Position numbers and translations under genes: made by a program
The notes under the pieces: generated by a model
Databases searched by the model: none
Seen by the model: only the letters and a program-made list of their open reading frames with translations
Told to the model about the DNA's origin: nothing
From: Rhizobium sp. RCAM05350
Lineage (GTDB): Bacteria; Pseudomonadota; Alphaproteobacteria; Rhizobiales; Rhizobiaceae
Reading direction: 5' to 3'
DNA: 64,000 nt
NCBI GenBank assembly: GCA_024426085.1
Contig: CP087974.1
Span: 372,001 to 436,000 of the forward strand
Shown: positions 41,648 to 54,944 of the stretch, in pieces
How the letters are laid out: each line of letters starts with the position of its first letter
How positions within the stretch are numbered: position 1 is the first letter of the stretch

Positions 41648-43266
41648 ATGAAATTTGGCCCGGTCGGCATCGATGAGGCAGAAGGGACCGTTCTCGCCCA
41701 TGCAGCAAAACTGCCCGGCGGGCGCCTGCCCAAGGGGCATCTCCTTTCGTTATCCGATATTTTCGCGCTGCAAGCGGCGGGCTTCACCGAAGTCATCGTC
41801 GCCCGCCTGGAGCCCGGTGATCTGCTGGAGGACGAGGCAGCCTCGCGGATTGCAGCGGCGATCGATCGCGATCACTTGACGTTTTCGCAGGCGGCAACCG
41901 GGCGGGTCAACATTCACTCTGCCGTCGATGGCCTGTTCGTCGCCAGCCGCTCCGTCATCAACCGGCTCAACCGTATCGATCCGGCCATCACGCTTGCCTG
42001 TCTTGCCGATCATATATCGGTGCGATCCGGCGACATGGTGGCGACAATCAAGATCATCCCGCTTGCTGTTGCTGGCCGCTATGTCGAGGAAGCCGCAGCG
42101 CTTCTTCGTGCAGAGCATGCCTTCAGCGTTAAGCCGTTCGCGGCACGCCGTGTCGGGCTGATCGCAACCCTGCTGCCATCGCTGAAACTCAGCGTAATGG
42201 ATAAGACGCGCCAAAACCTTGAAGTGCGATTGCGGCTGTCATCGAGTGTGTTGGTGCAGGAGCAGCACGTGCCGCATACTGCCGAAGCTGTGGCGGCAGA
42301 AATTTCCCGGGGCACGCAGCGGTTCGAGATGATCATCGTCTTTGGCGCTTCCGCAGTTGCCGACGCCGATGATGTCATTCCGGCGGCTATCCGGCTTGCG
42401 GGCGGCATCGTCTATCATGTCGGTATGCCGGTCGATCCCGGCAATCTGCTCGTCCTCGGCAGGGTTGGGGATATCCCGGTGATCGGAGCGCCGGGCTGCG
42501 CTCGCAGCCCCAAGGAGAACGGTTTCGACTGGGTCCTGAACAGAATTTTAGCCGGCGAATGGCCGACGGTGGACGATATCACCGGTCTCGGTGTCGGTGG
42601 ACTCCTTATGGAGATACCGACGCGGCCCTTGCCGCGCGCCTTGGCTGGTTCCGAGCTGAAGGATGTTTCTGTCGCGGTCGTGCTGCTCGCCGCTGGCAGG
42701 GCCTCGCGGATGGAATCAGGGAAGCACAAACTGCTAGCGGAATTCGAGGGTGTGCCACTCGTGCGCCGCAGCGCGCAGACAGCGCTGGGTGCCAGCGTTC
42801 AACGCGTGTTCTGCAGTCACTGGCCACCGGCAAATGGAAATTCGTGCAGCACTGGCCGGGCTTGATGTCGTCGCCATTGAAAACGCCGATTATGCGACGG
42901 GGGTGGCTTCGTCATTGATTGCCGGGGTGAACGCCGCAGGCAATGATGCCGACGGGGTGTTGGTGATGCTGGCGGACATGCCCTGGGTCTCGGCCGAAGA
43001 TCTTTGCCGCGCTGATTTCGGCATTCAAAGCCGAGAAGGGGCTGACGATCGTTCGTGCCGTGTCCGGTGGAAAACGCGGCAATCCGGTGATCCTGCCGCG
43101 CTCGACATTCGAAGCTATCCGGCAGTTGCAGGGCGATGTCGGTGCGCGCCAAATCATCGAAACATGCGGGCTGCCGGTGGTCGATGTCGATATCGGTCCG
43201 GCTGCACATCTTGATCTCGACACGCCGGAAGCGATCATCGCCGCTGGTGGCATATTGAAAGGCTGA
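41648..43266 (+). CDS. Molybdopterin-binding / MocA-type nucleotidyltransferase fusion, frame broken twice
   Basis: About 538 residues. The N-terminal part (LPGGRLPKGHLLSLSDIFALQAAG ... IIVFGASAVADADDVIPAAIRLAGG) is a MoCF-biosynthesis/molybdopterin-binding domain. The C-terminal part begins VSVAVVLLAAGRASRMESGKHKLLAEF, the dinucleotide-binding loop of MobA/MocA cytidylyltransferases, followed by VMLADMPWVS and GKRGNPVILPRS. It would convert molybdenum cofactor to its CMP form. Frame changes at CTG 42811-42813 (needs CG) and near 43010-43020. The start overlaps the previous stop. Confidence 0.82.
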
Positions 43267-43590
43267 TGAGAATGGACAATGCGGCAATCGAGGAGATGTT
43301 TTCGGCACTCGGCCCGGTAACGGTCAAACGCATGTTTGGCGGCAAGGGCATCTATTTCGAGGGCCGAATTCTGGCGCTGGAGGTAAGCGGCGACATCCTT
43401 TTGAAGGCGGACGCAGACAGTGCCGGGGAATCTCGAGGCCGCCGGCAGTTCGCAGTGGAGTTACGACGGCAAGGGAAAACCGGTGAAGATGCCCTACTGG
43501 TCTATCCCGGAAGAAGCCTTTGACGATCCCGACGAGATGGCGCGCTGGGTGCGCCTTGCCTATGAGGCAGCCTTGCGGGCTAAGAAATAG
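43266..43590 (+). CDS. TfoX N-terminal domain protein, frame broken once
   Basis: About 107 residues. VTVKRMFGGKGIYFEGRILALEVSGDILLKAD is the TfoX N-terminal domain. One base too many or too few near 43425 changes to the frame KGKPVKMPYWSIPEEAFDDPDEMARWVRLAYEAAL, the typical end. Starts in a TGATG overlap with the cytidylyltransferase gene. TfoX governs competence in other bacteria, but this single-domain form is widespread in alphaproteobacteria without a known role. Its 3' end overlaps the convergent NUDIX gene by 11 bases. Confidence 0.75.
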
Positions 43591-44002
43591 CCTGTGCCCG
43601 CAGCGCTTTCACTGCATCCTGCGCAAACAGCGACAGTGGCTGCGGTAGATCGTCGAGTGGATACCAGCCGATTTCGGAGAGTTTGTCCGGTTCCATCAGC
43701 TGTGGTTCCCCGGAGAAGTCGTCGGTCACGTAGATCAGGGAAATCCAGTGCTGACGGTCTGCCTCGATTCGCTGCTCGCTAAGGCAGAGAAAACGTGCCG
43801 AATGGATTTTTAGGCCGCTTTCTTCTTCCGCCTCGCGGCGGGCGGCCTCGGCTGCCGGTTCCATATGATCGACCTTGCCGCCGACAATGCTCCAGTGACC
43901 GGCTTCCGGCGCTTTCAAACGCTTGCAAAGCAAAAGCTTGCCGTCATTGAAGACGGCAAGCCCTGATCCCACGCCGGGAAAATCTATGCCTGGATATGCC
44001 AT
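43580..44002 (-). CDS. NUDIX hydrolase
   Basis: 140 residues from ATG 44002 (MAYPGIDFPGVGSGLAVF). The Nudix box is complete in GGKVDHMEPAAEAARREAEEESGL (G-x5-E-x7-R-E-x2-E-E-x-G pattern). Such enzymes cleave nucleoside diphosphates linked to another moiety, for example damaged nucleotides. It lies 16 bases downstream of the helicase gene on the same strand. Intact; substrate not determinable. Confidence 0.85.
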   Translation of the reverse strand: MAYPGIDFPGVGSGLAVFNDGKLLLCKRLKAPEAGHWSIVGGKVDHMEPAAEAARREAEEESGLKIHSARFLCLSEQRIEADRQHWISLIYVTDDFSGEPQLMEPDKLSEIGWYPLDDLPQPLSLFAQDAVKALRAQAIS

Positions 44003-44018
44003 GCGATCGCTTGAAGGC

Positions 44019-45590
<1,572 letters not shown>

Positions 45591-45764
45591 TGGTCAATCG
45601 GCGCATGCTTTAACTGCCGTCGCTGGGGCTCTTAGTCCCATAGCCAAGCAAAGTCAAGAAAACCGGCGGTTTGAAAGGAGAAAGAGTCAATAAAGGACTG
45701 CCAACAACAGGATAGCGGAAAATCGCATCCTATGGCGTCAAGAGCCGCAGCAAGGCCGCCAAGT

Positions 45765-47079
45765 TCAGTTGATGTAGTGGCTGAGCTTGATGCCTGCCGT
45801 CAGGAACCGCATCGGATCGACCGCCTCGCCATTCAGGCGAACTTCGTAATGCAGGTGCGGCCCGGTGGAACGGCCTGTACTGCCGGAACGGCCAATAGCC
45901 TCGCCGGTGGTGATTTTGTCGCCGACATTGACCAGAATGGTCGAAAGGTGTGCGTAGCGGGTGGTGACGCTGCTGCCGTGGTCGATTTCGACCATGTTGC
46001 CATAACCGCCCGTCTTGCCGGCAGTGATCACTATTCCAGGGGCTGTCGCCACGATCCGCGTTCCAGTCGCGGCGCGAAAATCGATGCCTGCGTGCAGCGC
46101 CAGTCTGCCAAGGAACGGGTCAAGGCGATTGCCGAAGGTGCTGGTTATATCGCTTGCTGGTGATGGATTATTGAACGGCAGTTTTTTTGCCTGGCTGCGA
46201 ACGCCTTCCAGGCGGGCGAGTGCCGTGTCGAGCTCAATCAAGGAGGTATCGAAGGCCTCGGTCGTTTCCGGCTCGACGAACGGGCCGCCAATGGCATCGT
46301 CATCCCCCGTGACGGGCGCAGTCGCCGCCACCTCATCTGCGGTCACCTTGACACCGGTGCGCGCCAAAATGGTCATGATGGCATCGGTGGCTTCCGACGC
46401 ACCTGCCGTCAGGCTGTCAATACGGGTTTTCTGTTCCTGCTCGATATCCTTGAGCGATAGCGTCACCTTCGAAAACAACCGGTCGGCCCGGTCCGACATG
46501 GCTTCCTGTCCGCGCGAGGCGGATTGCGGTGCATAGGCCAGCGCCATTTTCCGCTGAGGTGCCTTATCGCCCATGCCCATCAACCGTCTGATGGCCTTGA
46601 GGCCACCACTGGCGTCGGCGCGTTTTTCGTAAGCCAAGGGTGCTGCCTCGAACGGCTGAACATCCTTTTCAGCGATGCCGGATTCTTCGGCGCGGTCGAG
46701 CAGCGTTCCAAGCCGACCGTGTCGCGAAGACAGGGCCATCTGCTGCTGCAGCAGCTTTTCGACCTTGTCTTCGACCACCTGCTGATCGAGAAGCTGACGG
46801 CTGGTGACGCGATCGACCTGCGCGCAATGCGGCGATCCGATCTTCATATTCGTGCTGCATGCGGGCCTGGCGGGCCATCGTGCCGCCGATCAAATCGTCG
46901 CGCAGCACCAGATAGGAGGTCGCCGCAAGATAGCCGATTGAAAAAACGGAAACAAAACAAACCGACAGCGCTGCCATCCAGGGCTGAAAGGTCATGTAGT
47001 GAACCTTGTCGCCGCTGGCCAGAATGATGATGTGCTTTTGTGCGCGCTTGCCGAAAACCCGGCTTTCCGTAGACACCAA
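45765..47079 (-). CDS. M23 (LytM) family membrane-anchored peptidase, frame broken once
   Basis: About 437 residues. A single N-terminal membrane helix (FQPWMAALSVCFVSVFSIGYLAATSYLVL), a long coiled-coil region, then the LytM domain with zinc ligands in LHAGIDFRAATG (HxxxD) and GPHLHYEVRLNG (HxH). It cleaves peptidoglycan crosslinks or activates amidases during division. One GC unit appears lost at 46820-46825. The start is a TTG (47079) or the adjacent GTG (47076). Confidence 0.85.
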
Positions 47080-47178
47080 CTCACCCCCAACGCGTGCGAT
47101 TCTGCCCGTCTTGATGGGGTTGATTAGACACTGTTAAGGTTAATAAAGCCTTGCCAGTGCCGTTGCGGCAGGTCTCCG

Positions 47179-48004
47179 TCAGGTATTCACAGAGGCAGTC
47201 ATCGAGCGATAGAAAGATGGCGTCAGGCCGGCTTCCGCACGGGCGATATCGTTGAATGGAGCCTTTAGCGGACCGCGAAAATTGGCTCTGACCAAGGCTT
47301 GAAATGCCGCGGCCGGGTCTTTCTTCTGGCGCGCAGAGAAAACGGAACCATTTGGCGCCGACCGCGACATGGCCTTTCTCATCCTCGTAGATCACGTCAA
47401 GCACAGCGGCGCTCTCCAGATCGCCGGCCTCACGCATCTTTGCCTGCAATGCCGGCGTCACGTCGAGGCCGCGCGCTTCGAGAATCAATGGCACCACCGC
47501 CAGCCGTGCCGTGAGGTCGTTGCGCGTATCATGGGCCGCCTGCCAGAGCCCGTCATGGGCGGGCAGGTCGCCATAGTCAGCACCAAGCTGGCGCAAGCGA
47601 TCGCGCACCATGCGGAAATGCTTGGCCTCCTCGAAAGCTACCTTCATCCAGCCATCGAAGAACGAGTTCGGAACGGGCTCCGTTGCAAAACGGGCGACAA
47701 TGTCGAGCGCCAGATCGACGGCGTTGAGTTCGATATGGGCGATGGCGTGAAGGAGCGCGATCTGCCCCTTATCGGTCGTCAATGCCCGCTTTGGCATTTG
47801 CCGCGGCGGTATCAATTCCGGCTTTTCTGGCCTTCCGGGACGGTCGGGCACGGTCGTATCGAGCGGCGAGCGCAACGACAGGGTCCGTTCGCTCCAGCGG
47901 CGTGCCGTTTCCTGGGCAAGCAACGTCTTGATATCCAGATCGGCCGCGCGGATTGCGCGGACGGCCCCGTCACGAAGACTGCCAATAGCCGGAAGGCTCG
48001 TCAT
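47179..48004 (-). CDS. DUF455 ferritin-like protein, frame broken once
   Basis: About 275 residues. Di-iron ferritin-like helices are indicated by LLHAIAHIELNAVDLALDI, FEEAKHFRMVRDRL and DVIYEDEKGHVAVGAKWF (ExxH pairs), as in DUF455/MiaE-like proteins. One GC unit appears lost at 47329-47334; the frame then continues as AAFQALVRANFRGPLKAPFN to the stop at 47179. It starts 2 bases after the bcp stop, so the two are probably one transcript. Enzymatic role unknown. Confidence 0.78.
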
Positions 48005-48006
48005 CG

Positions 48007-48491
48007 CTAGATGGTTCCATTTGCAAGGCTTTTGGCAGCGGCAAGGACCTCTTGCGCATGACCGGCAACCTTCACCTTCGGCCAGATGCGGTGGATCACG
48101 CCGTCAGGACCAATCAGCAGGGTCGTCCGTTCTGACCCCCATGTACTTTCGGCCATACATGCTTTTTTCGACCCAGACGCCATAGCTGTTCAGGACAGCC
48201 AGATCCTCATCCGAGGCGAGAATGACAGAAAGATCATATTTCTTGGCAAACTTGTCGTGCTTCTTCACCGAATCCGGGCGACATACCGATCACGACTGCG
48301 CCAGCCTCGGAGAACGCGCTCAAAAGCCCGGTAAAGGCGATCGATTCGGTGGTGCAGCTGCTGGTGTCGTCCTTCGGGTAGAAGAAAAGCACGACCGACT
48401 GTCCCTTGAACTGTGACAGCGAAACGGTACCGCCGCCATCATGAGGCAGGGTAAAATCCGGCGCAATTGCGCCTTCGGTCAGGTTCGCCAT
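48007..48491 (-). CDS. bcp: Thioredoxin-dependent peroxiredoxin, Bcp type, frame broken twice
   Basis: About 161 residues from ATG 48491 (MANLTEGAIAPDFTLPHDGGG). The peroxidatic cysteine is in YPKDDTSSCTTESIAF; this family more often has TPGCT. After shifts near 48280 and 48150 the frame gives VILASDEDLAVLNSYGVW and KKYMGSERTTLLI-like segments and ends ANGTI. Reduces hydrogen and organic peroxides. Transcribed with the DUF455 gene. Confidence 0.85.
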
Positions 48492-48854
48492 GGTTATTCC
48501 TTTATTCTGGGGCATGTGCCGCAAAGTTTGTCGCATGAGGCATATCCAACAGGAACCCGGCCCGTCCAGCGCCGCAGGGACCAAGGGATGTTTCTGCGCA
48601 CAGGGAAGATGGGTTGAACGGCAGACATCATTTGCCCCGAGATCGTTCTTTAACTACTGTGCAATGAACGCAAATGCCAAAAGGTGCTTAGGTGCGCCGT
48701 TGGCATCTTCGAGCGATAACGTGAGATAAATCAACCACGTACGTCGTGCGTTTGGCATCATGGGCATGTAGCCTCCTGATGCCGCGAGATGGAATCGCAG
48801 CAGATTGGAAAATACCCATGATTCTTTTCACACTTCCGGAGGCCGCCGGCGCTG
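48492..48854. other. Gene-free divergent promoter region
   Basis: 363 bases between bcp (minus) and the AsmA-like gene (plus). It must contain both promoters. A 7-bp inverted repeat GGCATCA/TGATGCC (48754-48760 with 48777-48783) is present; I see no gene or recognisable RNA. Confidence 0.5.
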
Positions 48855-51800
48855 ATGAATGAAATCCGCGGCGAAAAAGTATCGTTTCGCAAGGAAGACA
48901 TTGTCGTTCTGCATTCCCTGCCGTCGGCGCAGGCGCATGATCCGTGTATCGTTCATGCGCCACAAAAACGCGGCATCGCCCATCTCCTCTTTACAACAAC
49001 GATTGTCATTGCCGCGATTTTCTTTCTTTTCGGCGCAGCCGTGCTTGCGGCCATTGAAGGCGGGTTTCTGGACGGACCGCTGAATGCGCGGGCGCAGACG
49101 GCGCTGAACGCTGCGATTGGCGACGGATATCATGCCGAGGTCGGCAGTACGGTCTTGCGCATGACGTCGAATGGCGCGCTGGCGCTCAAGGCGCAGGACG
49201 TGACGCTCATCGAAAATGCCTCCAGCAAGCGGTTGGTGACGACCAATTCCGTCTTTATCGAACTCAATCCGCTGGCCTTGATGACCGGCCGGATTGCCGT
49301 TTCTGCGGCTTGAGGCTGAGGGGGCGACGCTTGACCCGTCACTGCTGCCCCAGGGCAAGCCGATCGACCTGACGGCCATTCGCGTCGCCGATGTTGCCGG
49401 AGGGCTGGAGGTCGTTTTCAACCAGATCGACAGCATCTCGCAGTTGATCGGCCGTAGCAACACCGAGACCGTGCGTATCGCGGACCTACGCTTGTCCTTC
49501 GCCGGTGTTCGCCAGCGGATCGTACCGGTCGTCGTCGAAACACTGGATTTCAAGCGCACAGCCGATGGCTCGATGCAGATTGACGGTGCCTTCTCCATCG
49601 ATGGACAATCGTCGGAACTGCATCTTCGCGCCGATCGTCAGAACGGGCGTATCACGACGCTCAACGGGGCCGCCGTCGGCTTACCGCTATCTGCCTTTTT
49701 GTATCGCAACGATACCGCGACGGAACTTGCATTCGGGATCAAGAGCAGCGCCGATCTGGCCATCAAGGCAACACGCGCTGCCGAAAACACACCACCGACG
49801 CTGCAATTGAACGGTCGTTCCAACGATGGCGCATTCGACGCAGGTGGTTTCACATCGGAGCTCAAATCTTCCGAGCTCAATGTCAGCTATGATTTTGTCC
49901 GCGACAGGATCGAGATTTTGCCGTCGATGGTGCATGTTGGCCGGTCGACCTTCCCTTTTACCGGTGCGGTTGCCGATCTTGATCCGGCGGTACTGGCCGG
50001 CAAAAGGGCTTTTCGATCGATCTTCTTCTGCAAGCCGCCAGTTCGTCGCCGGTCGATGTATCAGAGGCGCCGCTGATATTCGATGCCAAAGCCCAGGGGC
50101 GCTACCTATCGGAAAGCCACCAGCTGGTGTTTGACGAACTGACGGTCGCAAGCGGGCTCGGTACGGCTGCGGGTTCGCTGTCCATGACCTTCGGAGATAC
50201 TTCACCACAGATCAGCTTTGCCCTTCTGACCAGCAAGATCCAGTCTGCTGCCGTGAAACAGCTCTGGCCCTGGTGGGTTGGCAAGACGGCGCGGCGCTGG
50301 GTCATCAACAATATTTTCGGCGGCACGGTGACGGACGGCAAGATCGAAGTCTTCCTGCCCATGGGGCGCATCACGCGCACTGTCGGGCCGATCGACCTGA
50401 ATGCTGAGGAATTGAGCGTTCAATTCAACATCGCCGATGCCCGGGTTAATCTGGCCGGTGACATCCCGCCATTGCGCGATGCAGCCGGCGCTTTCAAGCT
50501 GAAGGGCGAGCGCCTGGATGTGGAGATCCAACGCGGAACTGCGTATTTCCCGTCGGGGCGCTCTGCCACGGTGAACGGCGGTGATTTCGTCATCCCCAAT
50601 ACCTATGAAAAGCCGTTGATTGCCGAAATGAAACTCGATGTCGGCGGCCAGGCGGATGCGATAGCCGAGCTCGTGAGCTACCGGCCCATTCTTGCCCTGC
50701 AGCGGACCCCGTTCAAGCCTGAGGACTTTTCCGGCGAGATGACGGCGCAGGTCGGTGCGCGGTTCGGTCTGGTCACTGCTCAAAAACCACCTCCGGCGCA
50801 ATGGCAGGCAGAGATGCTGCTCAATGGCGTCACCGTCAACAAACCCTTTGCCGGACGAGCGATTTCCGACATCAAGGGGAGCTTGAGGATCGATCCACGG
50901 CAAGCCGTGCTGGAGGCTAAAGCCGATATCGATGGCGGACCGATGGACATTTCACTTGTCGAACCTGTCGGGGCGGACAGCGCCGTCAAGAGAACGCGCA
51001 AGATTTCCGGAACGCTGGATGGCCAAACGCTTGCCAAGCTCGCTCCGGGACTTGCTGGTATCGTCAGCGGCCCCGTGGCGTTGGATATCCAGATCGACGA
51101 CACTGATCGGCAAACGGTTTTAGCCGACCTCGGCAATGCTTCGATTTCACTTCCCTGGATAGGCTGGTCGAAAGGCGCGGGGATCGGAGCCAACGCGACG
51201 TTTTCTGTATCGACCTCCGACGCTATGACGCATATCGACGATCTGAAGCTTACGGGTGATGGTTTTGGCGCCAGCAGCTCGCTGGCGCTCGACAAGACGG
51301 GCCTGAATTCGGGCGAGTTTTCATCGGTCCAGCTGTCCAAGGGCGACAACTACGCTGTCAATATCAAACGTCAGAAAAGCGGTTTTGGGGTCAGCGTCAA
51401 CGGCAGTTCCGCTGATATCCGGCCGATCATTGAAAGCATGCGAAACTCGACGGGCGACGTTGAAGGCGATGGCAAGCGCATCGCCATCGATGCGAACCTG
51501 CAACAGGTGACGGGCTTTCACTCGGAGACCCTGTCCAACGTCAAGCTGAGCTACGCGGCCAGAGGCAAGCAAATCGATGCCGTCAATCTGTCGGCGGTGA
51601 CCGATAGTGGTCAGGCCGTGGTTGCCAAACTGACCAAGAATGGCGCCGACAATACGCTGGAACTGACCAGTGGCGATGCCGGATCGTTGGCCCGGTTTGC
51701 CAATATCTACAGCAACATGCGCGGCGGCCTGCTGAACCTCAAGCTGCGAGATCGCGGCGGCAGTTCCTGGCGTGGGAATATCGATATCCGCAAATTCTCC

Positions 51801-52247
51801 CTGGTCAACGAGGCAAGGTTGCAATCGATCGTATCGACGCCGACCGGCGCCGATGGCAAAAGCCTGAACCAGGCGGTGAAGAAAAACATCGACGTCAGCT
51901 CCGCTCGCTTCGAGCGCGGTTCCGCCAATGTGGCGCTCGATAACGGATCGATCGCGATCGAAGGCGGGGTCGTACGTGGCGTCGATGTCGGCGCCACCTT
52001 CCAGGGAACGGTGCGTGACAAGAATGGCAACATGGACATGACCGGCACCTTCATGCCGGCCTATGGCCTCAATCGATTGTTCGGCGAGCTGCCGATCATC
52101 GGCGTTCTTCTCGGCAACGGCCGGGACCGCGGACTTTGGGGATCACATTCAAGCTGGTCGGGCCGTTCGCCAAGCCGAACCTGACGATCAACCCGCTGTC
52201 GATCATCGCCCCCCGGCGTGTTCCTGCAGCATCTTCGAGTTCAATAA
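48855..52247 (+). CDS. AsmA-like / DUF3971 (YhdP-type) envelope protein, frame broken about five times
   Basis: About 1130 residues in total. An N-terminal membrane helix (HLLFTTTIVIAAIFFLFGAAVLAAI) is followed by long beta-rich periplasmic sequence, with LWPWWVGKTARRWVINNIFGGTVTDGKIEVFLPMG in the middle and LPIIGVLLGNGRDRGLxGITFKLVGPFAKPNLTINPLSIIAPGVF at the end; the latter is the AsmA-like C-terminal signature. Related proteins bridge inner and outer membranes for phospholipid transport. Breaks near 49300, 50010, 52135, 52210 and CTG 52224-52226. The stop TAA is at about 52245-52247 on the terminator. Confidence 0.78.
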
Positions 52248-52274
52248 AAAACCGGCGGGATCGCCGCCGGTTTT
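52248..52274. terminator. Bidirectional terminator
   Basis: AAAACCGGCGG (52248-52258) and CCGCCGGTTTT (52264-52274) form a perfect 11-bp stem with a 5-base loop between the AsmA-like gene and the convergent tyrS. Confidence 0.9.
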
Positions 52275-52299
52275 GAAAGCGTTCTCTTGTGTGAAAGGC

Positions 52300-53552
52300 T
52301 CAGGCCGGCCGCACAAGAATGTGCTTCTTCTTGCCGAGCGACAGCTTGATGACGCCGTCTGCCGTGATATCGCCGGTGCCGATCACCTGGCGGTCATCGC
52401 CGACTACAGCATCGTTGAGGCGAACGGCACCATCCTTGAGGAATTGCCGCACCTTGCCATTGGATTCGGCGAGACCGGCACGCACGAACAGCGCGAGAAC
52501 ACCGATGCCGCCCTCAAGCTCCGCCGTGGGCACGTCGATGGACGGCAGGTTGGCTGCAAGGGCACCTTCTTCGAAGGTCTTGCGAGCGGTTTCGGCCGCT
52601 TCTTCCGCAGCGGCACGGCCGTGAAGGATCGCAGTCACTTCCGTGGCCAGGATCTTTTCACTTCGTTGAGTTCCGCGCCACCGATTGCTGACAGGCGGGC
52701 AATTTCCGTCATCGGCAGTGTCGTAAACAGCTTCAGGAAGCGGCTGACGTCGGCATCCTCGGTGTTGCGCCAGTATTGCCAGAAGTCATAGACCGACAGG
52801 AGGTCGGCATTGAGCCAGACCGCGCCGGAAGCAGATTTGCCCATCTTGGCCCCGGACGAGGTGGTCAAAAGCGGCGATGTCAGGGCGTAGAGTTGCGGCG
52901 TTCCCATGCGGTGGCCGAGGTCGATACCGTTGATGATATTGCCCCATTGGTCGGAACCGCCCATCTGCAAGCGGCAATCGTAACGCTTGGCCAGTTCGAC
53001 AAAGTCGTAGGCCTGCAGGATCATGTAGTTGAATTCGAGGAACGACAGCGACTGCTCGCGATCCAGCCGGGTCTTGACGCTGTCGAAGGCGAGCATCCGG
53101 TTGACCGAGAAGTGGCGGCCGACGTCACGCAGGAATTCGAGGTAGTTGAGCGGCCGCAACCATTCGGCATTGTTGATCATCCGTGCACCGCTCGGACCAT
53201 CATTGTAGTTCAGGTAGTTGGCGAAGACATGTTTCAGCGACGTGATGTTGTCCTCGATCATGTCGACCGTCATCAGCTTGCGCGCCTCTTCCTTGAAAGA
53301 CGGATCGCCGACCATGCCGGTGCCGCCGCCCATCAACGAGATCGGACGATGGCCTGTGGCCTGTAGCCAATGCAGCAGCATGATCTGGGTCAGGTGGCCG
53401 ACATGAAGGCTCGATGCCGTCGGATCGTAGCCGATATAGGCCGTCACGGTTTCCTTGTTGAACAGCGCATCCAGTCCAGCATTGTCGGATGTCTGGTGGA
53501 TGAAGCCGCGTTCGTGGAGTGTGTGAAGGAAATCGGACTTGAATTCGGACAT
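52300..53552 (-). CDS. tyrS: Tyrosyl-tRNA synthetase, frame broken once
   Basis: About 417 residues from ATG 53552 ([20 protein letters not shown]). Class I synthetase motifs: HVGHL (HIGH) and KMGKS (KMSKS); the tyrosine pocket QAYDFVELA and GGSDQWGNI are present. The C-terminal S4-like domain ([15 protein letters not shown]) is in another frame; adding one A to a run of four near 52665-52670 (coding strand) joins it. Essential and apparently single-copy here, so the break is very probably an error. Confidence 0.95.
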
Positions 53553-53682
53553 GACCTGTCTCTTTCGATGGGCTGTTTGTAAAAGAATGAGCGCTTGCTG
53601 GATATTTGCGCGGCGTTTAGCACTGTTTCCTGAAAAATGCACCTGTCTGCGTCGGTAATGTTTGCGGGGAGTAGAGGTCGGG

Positions 53683-54839
53683 ATGGTGGAAATGAAGACG
53701 GCAATCGGCCTGATGAGCGGCACCAGCATGGATGGCATCGATATCGCGCTGCTTCGCACCGATGGCCGCGACAGGGTTGAGCGCGGCGCAGCCCTCGGGA
53801 TTGCTTATGAAGCAAAGTTTCACGATCGCCTGAAACAGGCGCTGCAGGATGCGAAGCCGGTGCGACAGCGGGACGAGCGGCCGGGCGCTCTTGCGGATGT
53901 CGAGCGCGAGCTGACGTTGCGTCATGCCGAGGCGGTGCGGAGTTTCCTCAACAAAAACAACCTGCAGCCAGCAGATATTGATGTGATCGGGTTCCACGGC
54001 CAGACGGTATTGCATCGTCCGGACGAAGCCCTGACCGTGCAACTTGGCGATGGTGCGCTTTTGGCGCGCGAAACCGGCGTTGCCGTTGTTCACGACATGC
54101 GCGCCAGCGACATGGTGCATGGCGGGCAGGGTGCCCCACTGATCCCGGTCTATCATGCCGCGCTTGCCGCCGGCTTGCCTGCAGAGTTGCGCTCCGGCCG
54201 GCCGGTGGTGTTCGTCAATATCGGCGGCATTTCCAATCTGACATTTGTCGGCACGGACGGGCAGATCGTCGCCTATGACAGCGGGCCGGGCAATACGCTG
54301 ATCGATCAATGGGTCGAAGCGCATGCCGGGATTCCTGTATGATCAGGGTGGCATGATTGCCAGCGAGGGGGCGCGTCATTGCCGATCTCGCAGAGCGGTA
54401 TCTGGCAAACCCGTTTTTCTTCAGCGCCAAGCGCCGCTCCCTTGACCGCAACGACTTTTCGCCACCATCAGGCGCAGATGCAAGCCTCGAAGATGGCGCG
54501 CGCACTCTTGCCTATGTCACGGCCGCCGCCATCCTCAAATCCGCAAACCACCTGCCGCAACGGCCAGGCATCTACATCATCTGCGGCGGTGGCCGGCTGA
54601 ACCGGGTCATCATGCGCGACCTCGCTGATATGGCCACCGCCGGTCAGGCCTCGGTCGTTTCCGCCGAAGCGGCGGGGCTCGATGGCGATGCGATGGAGGC
54701 GGAGGCATGGGGCTATCTTGCCGTGCGCTCGCTCGAAGGATTGCCGCTGACTTTTCCTGGCACGACGGGCGTAGCGGAACCGGTCACTGGCGGGGTTTTC
54801 AACGCGACCTTGGGCACTTCACCACCGCCCTCTGATTAA
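53683..54839 (+). CDS. anmK: Anhydro-N-acetylmuramic acid kinase, frame broken twice
   Basis: About 385 residues. Phosphorylates and opens anhydroMurNAc in cell-wall recycling. Landmarks: [16 protein letters not shown] (ATP/substrate loop), [27 protein letters not shown] and [11 protein letters not shown]. Reading CG for CTG at 54335-54337 and one G fewer at 54367-54371 joins [20 protein letters not shown]. Divergent from tyrS, as in many rhizobia. GTG/ATG starts at 53683-53692 are all possible. Confidence 0.93.
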
Positions 54840-54944
54840 CGTTTCTTTTGCCCGGCACGGGTAGCATTCACACGAATCTGCGATGCCCTTTCGGCAAGGC
54901 GGAAGAGAACGCGCGACCTGTGCGGGCTTGAAACGGACGTAGAG

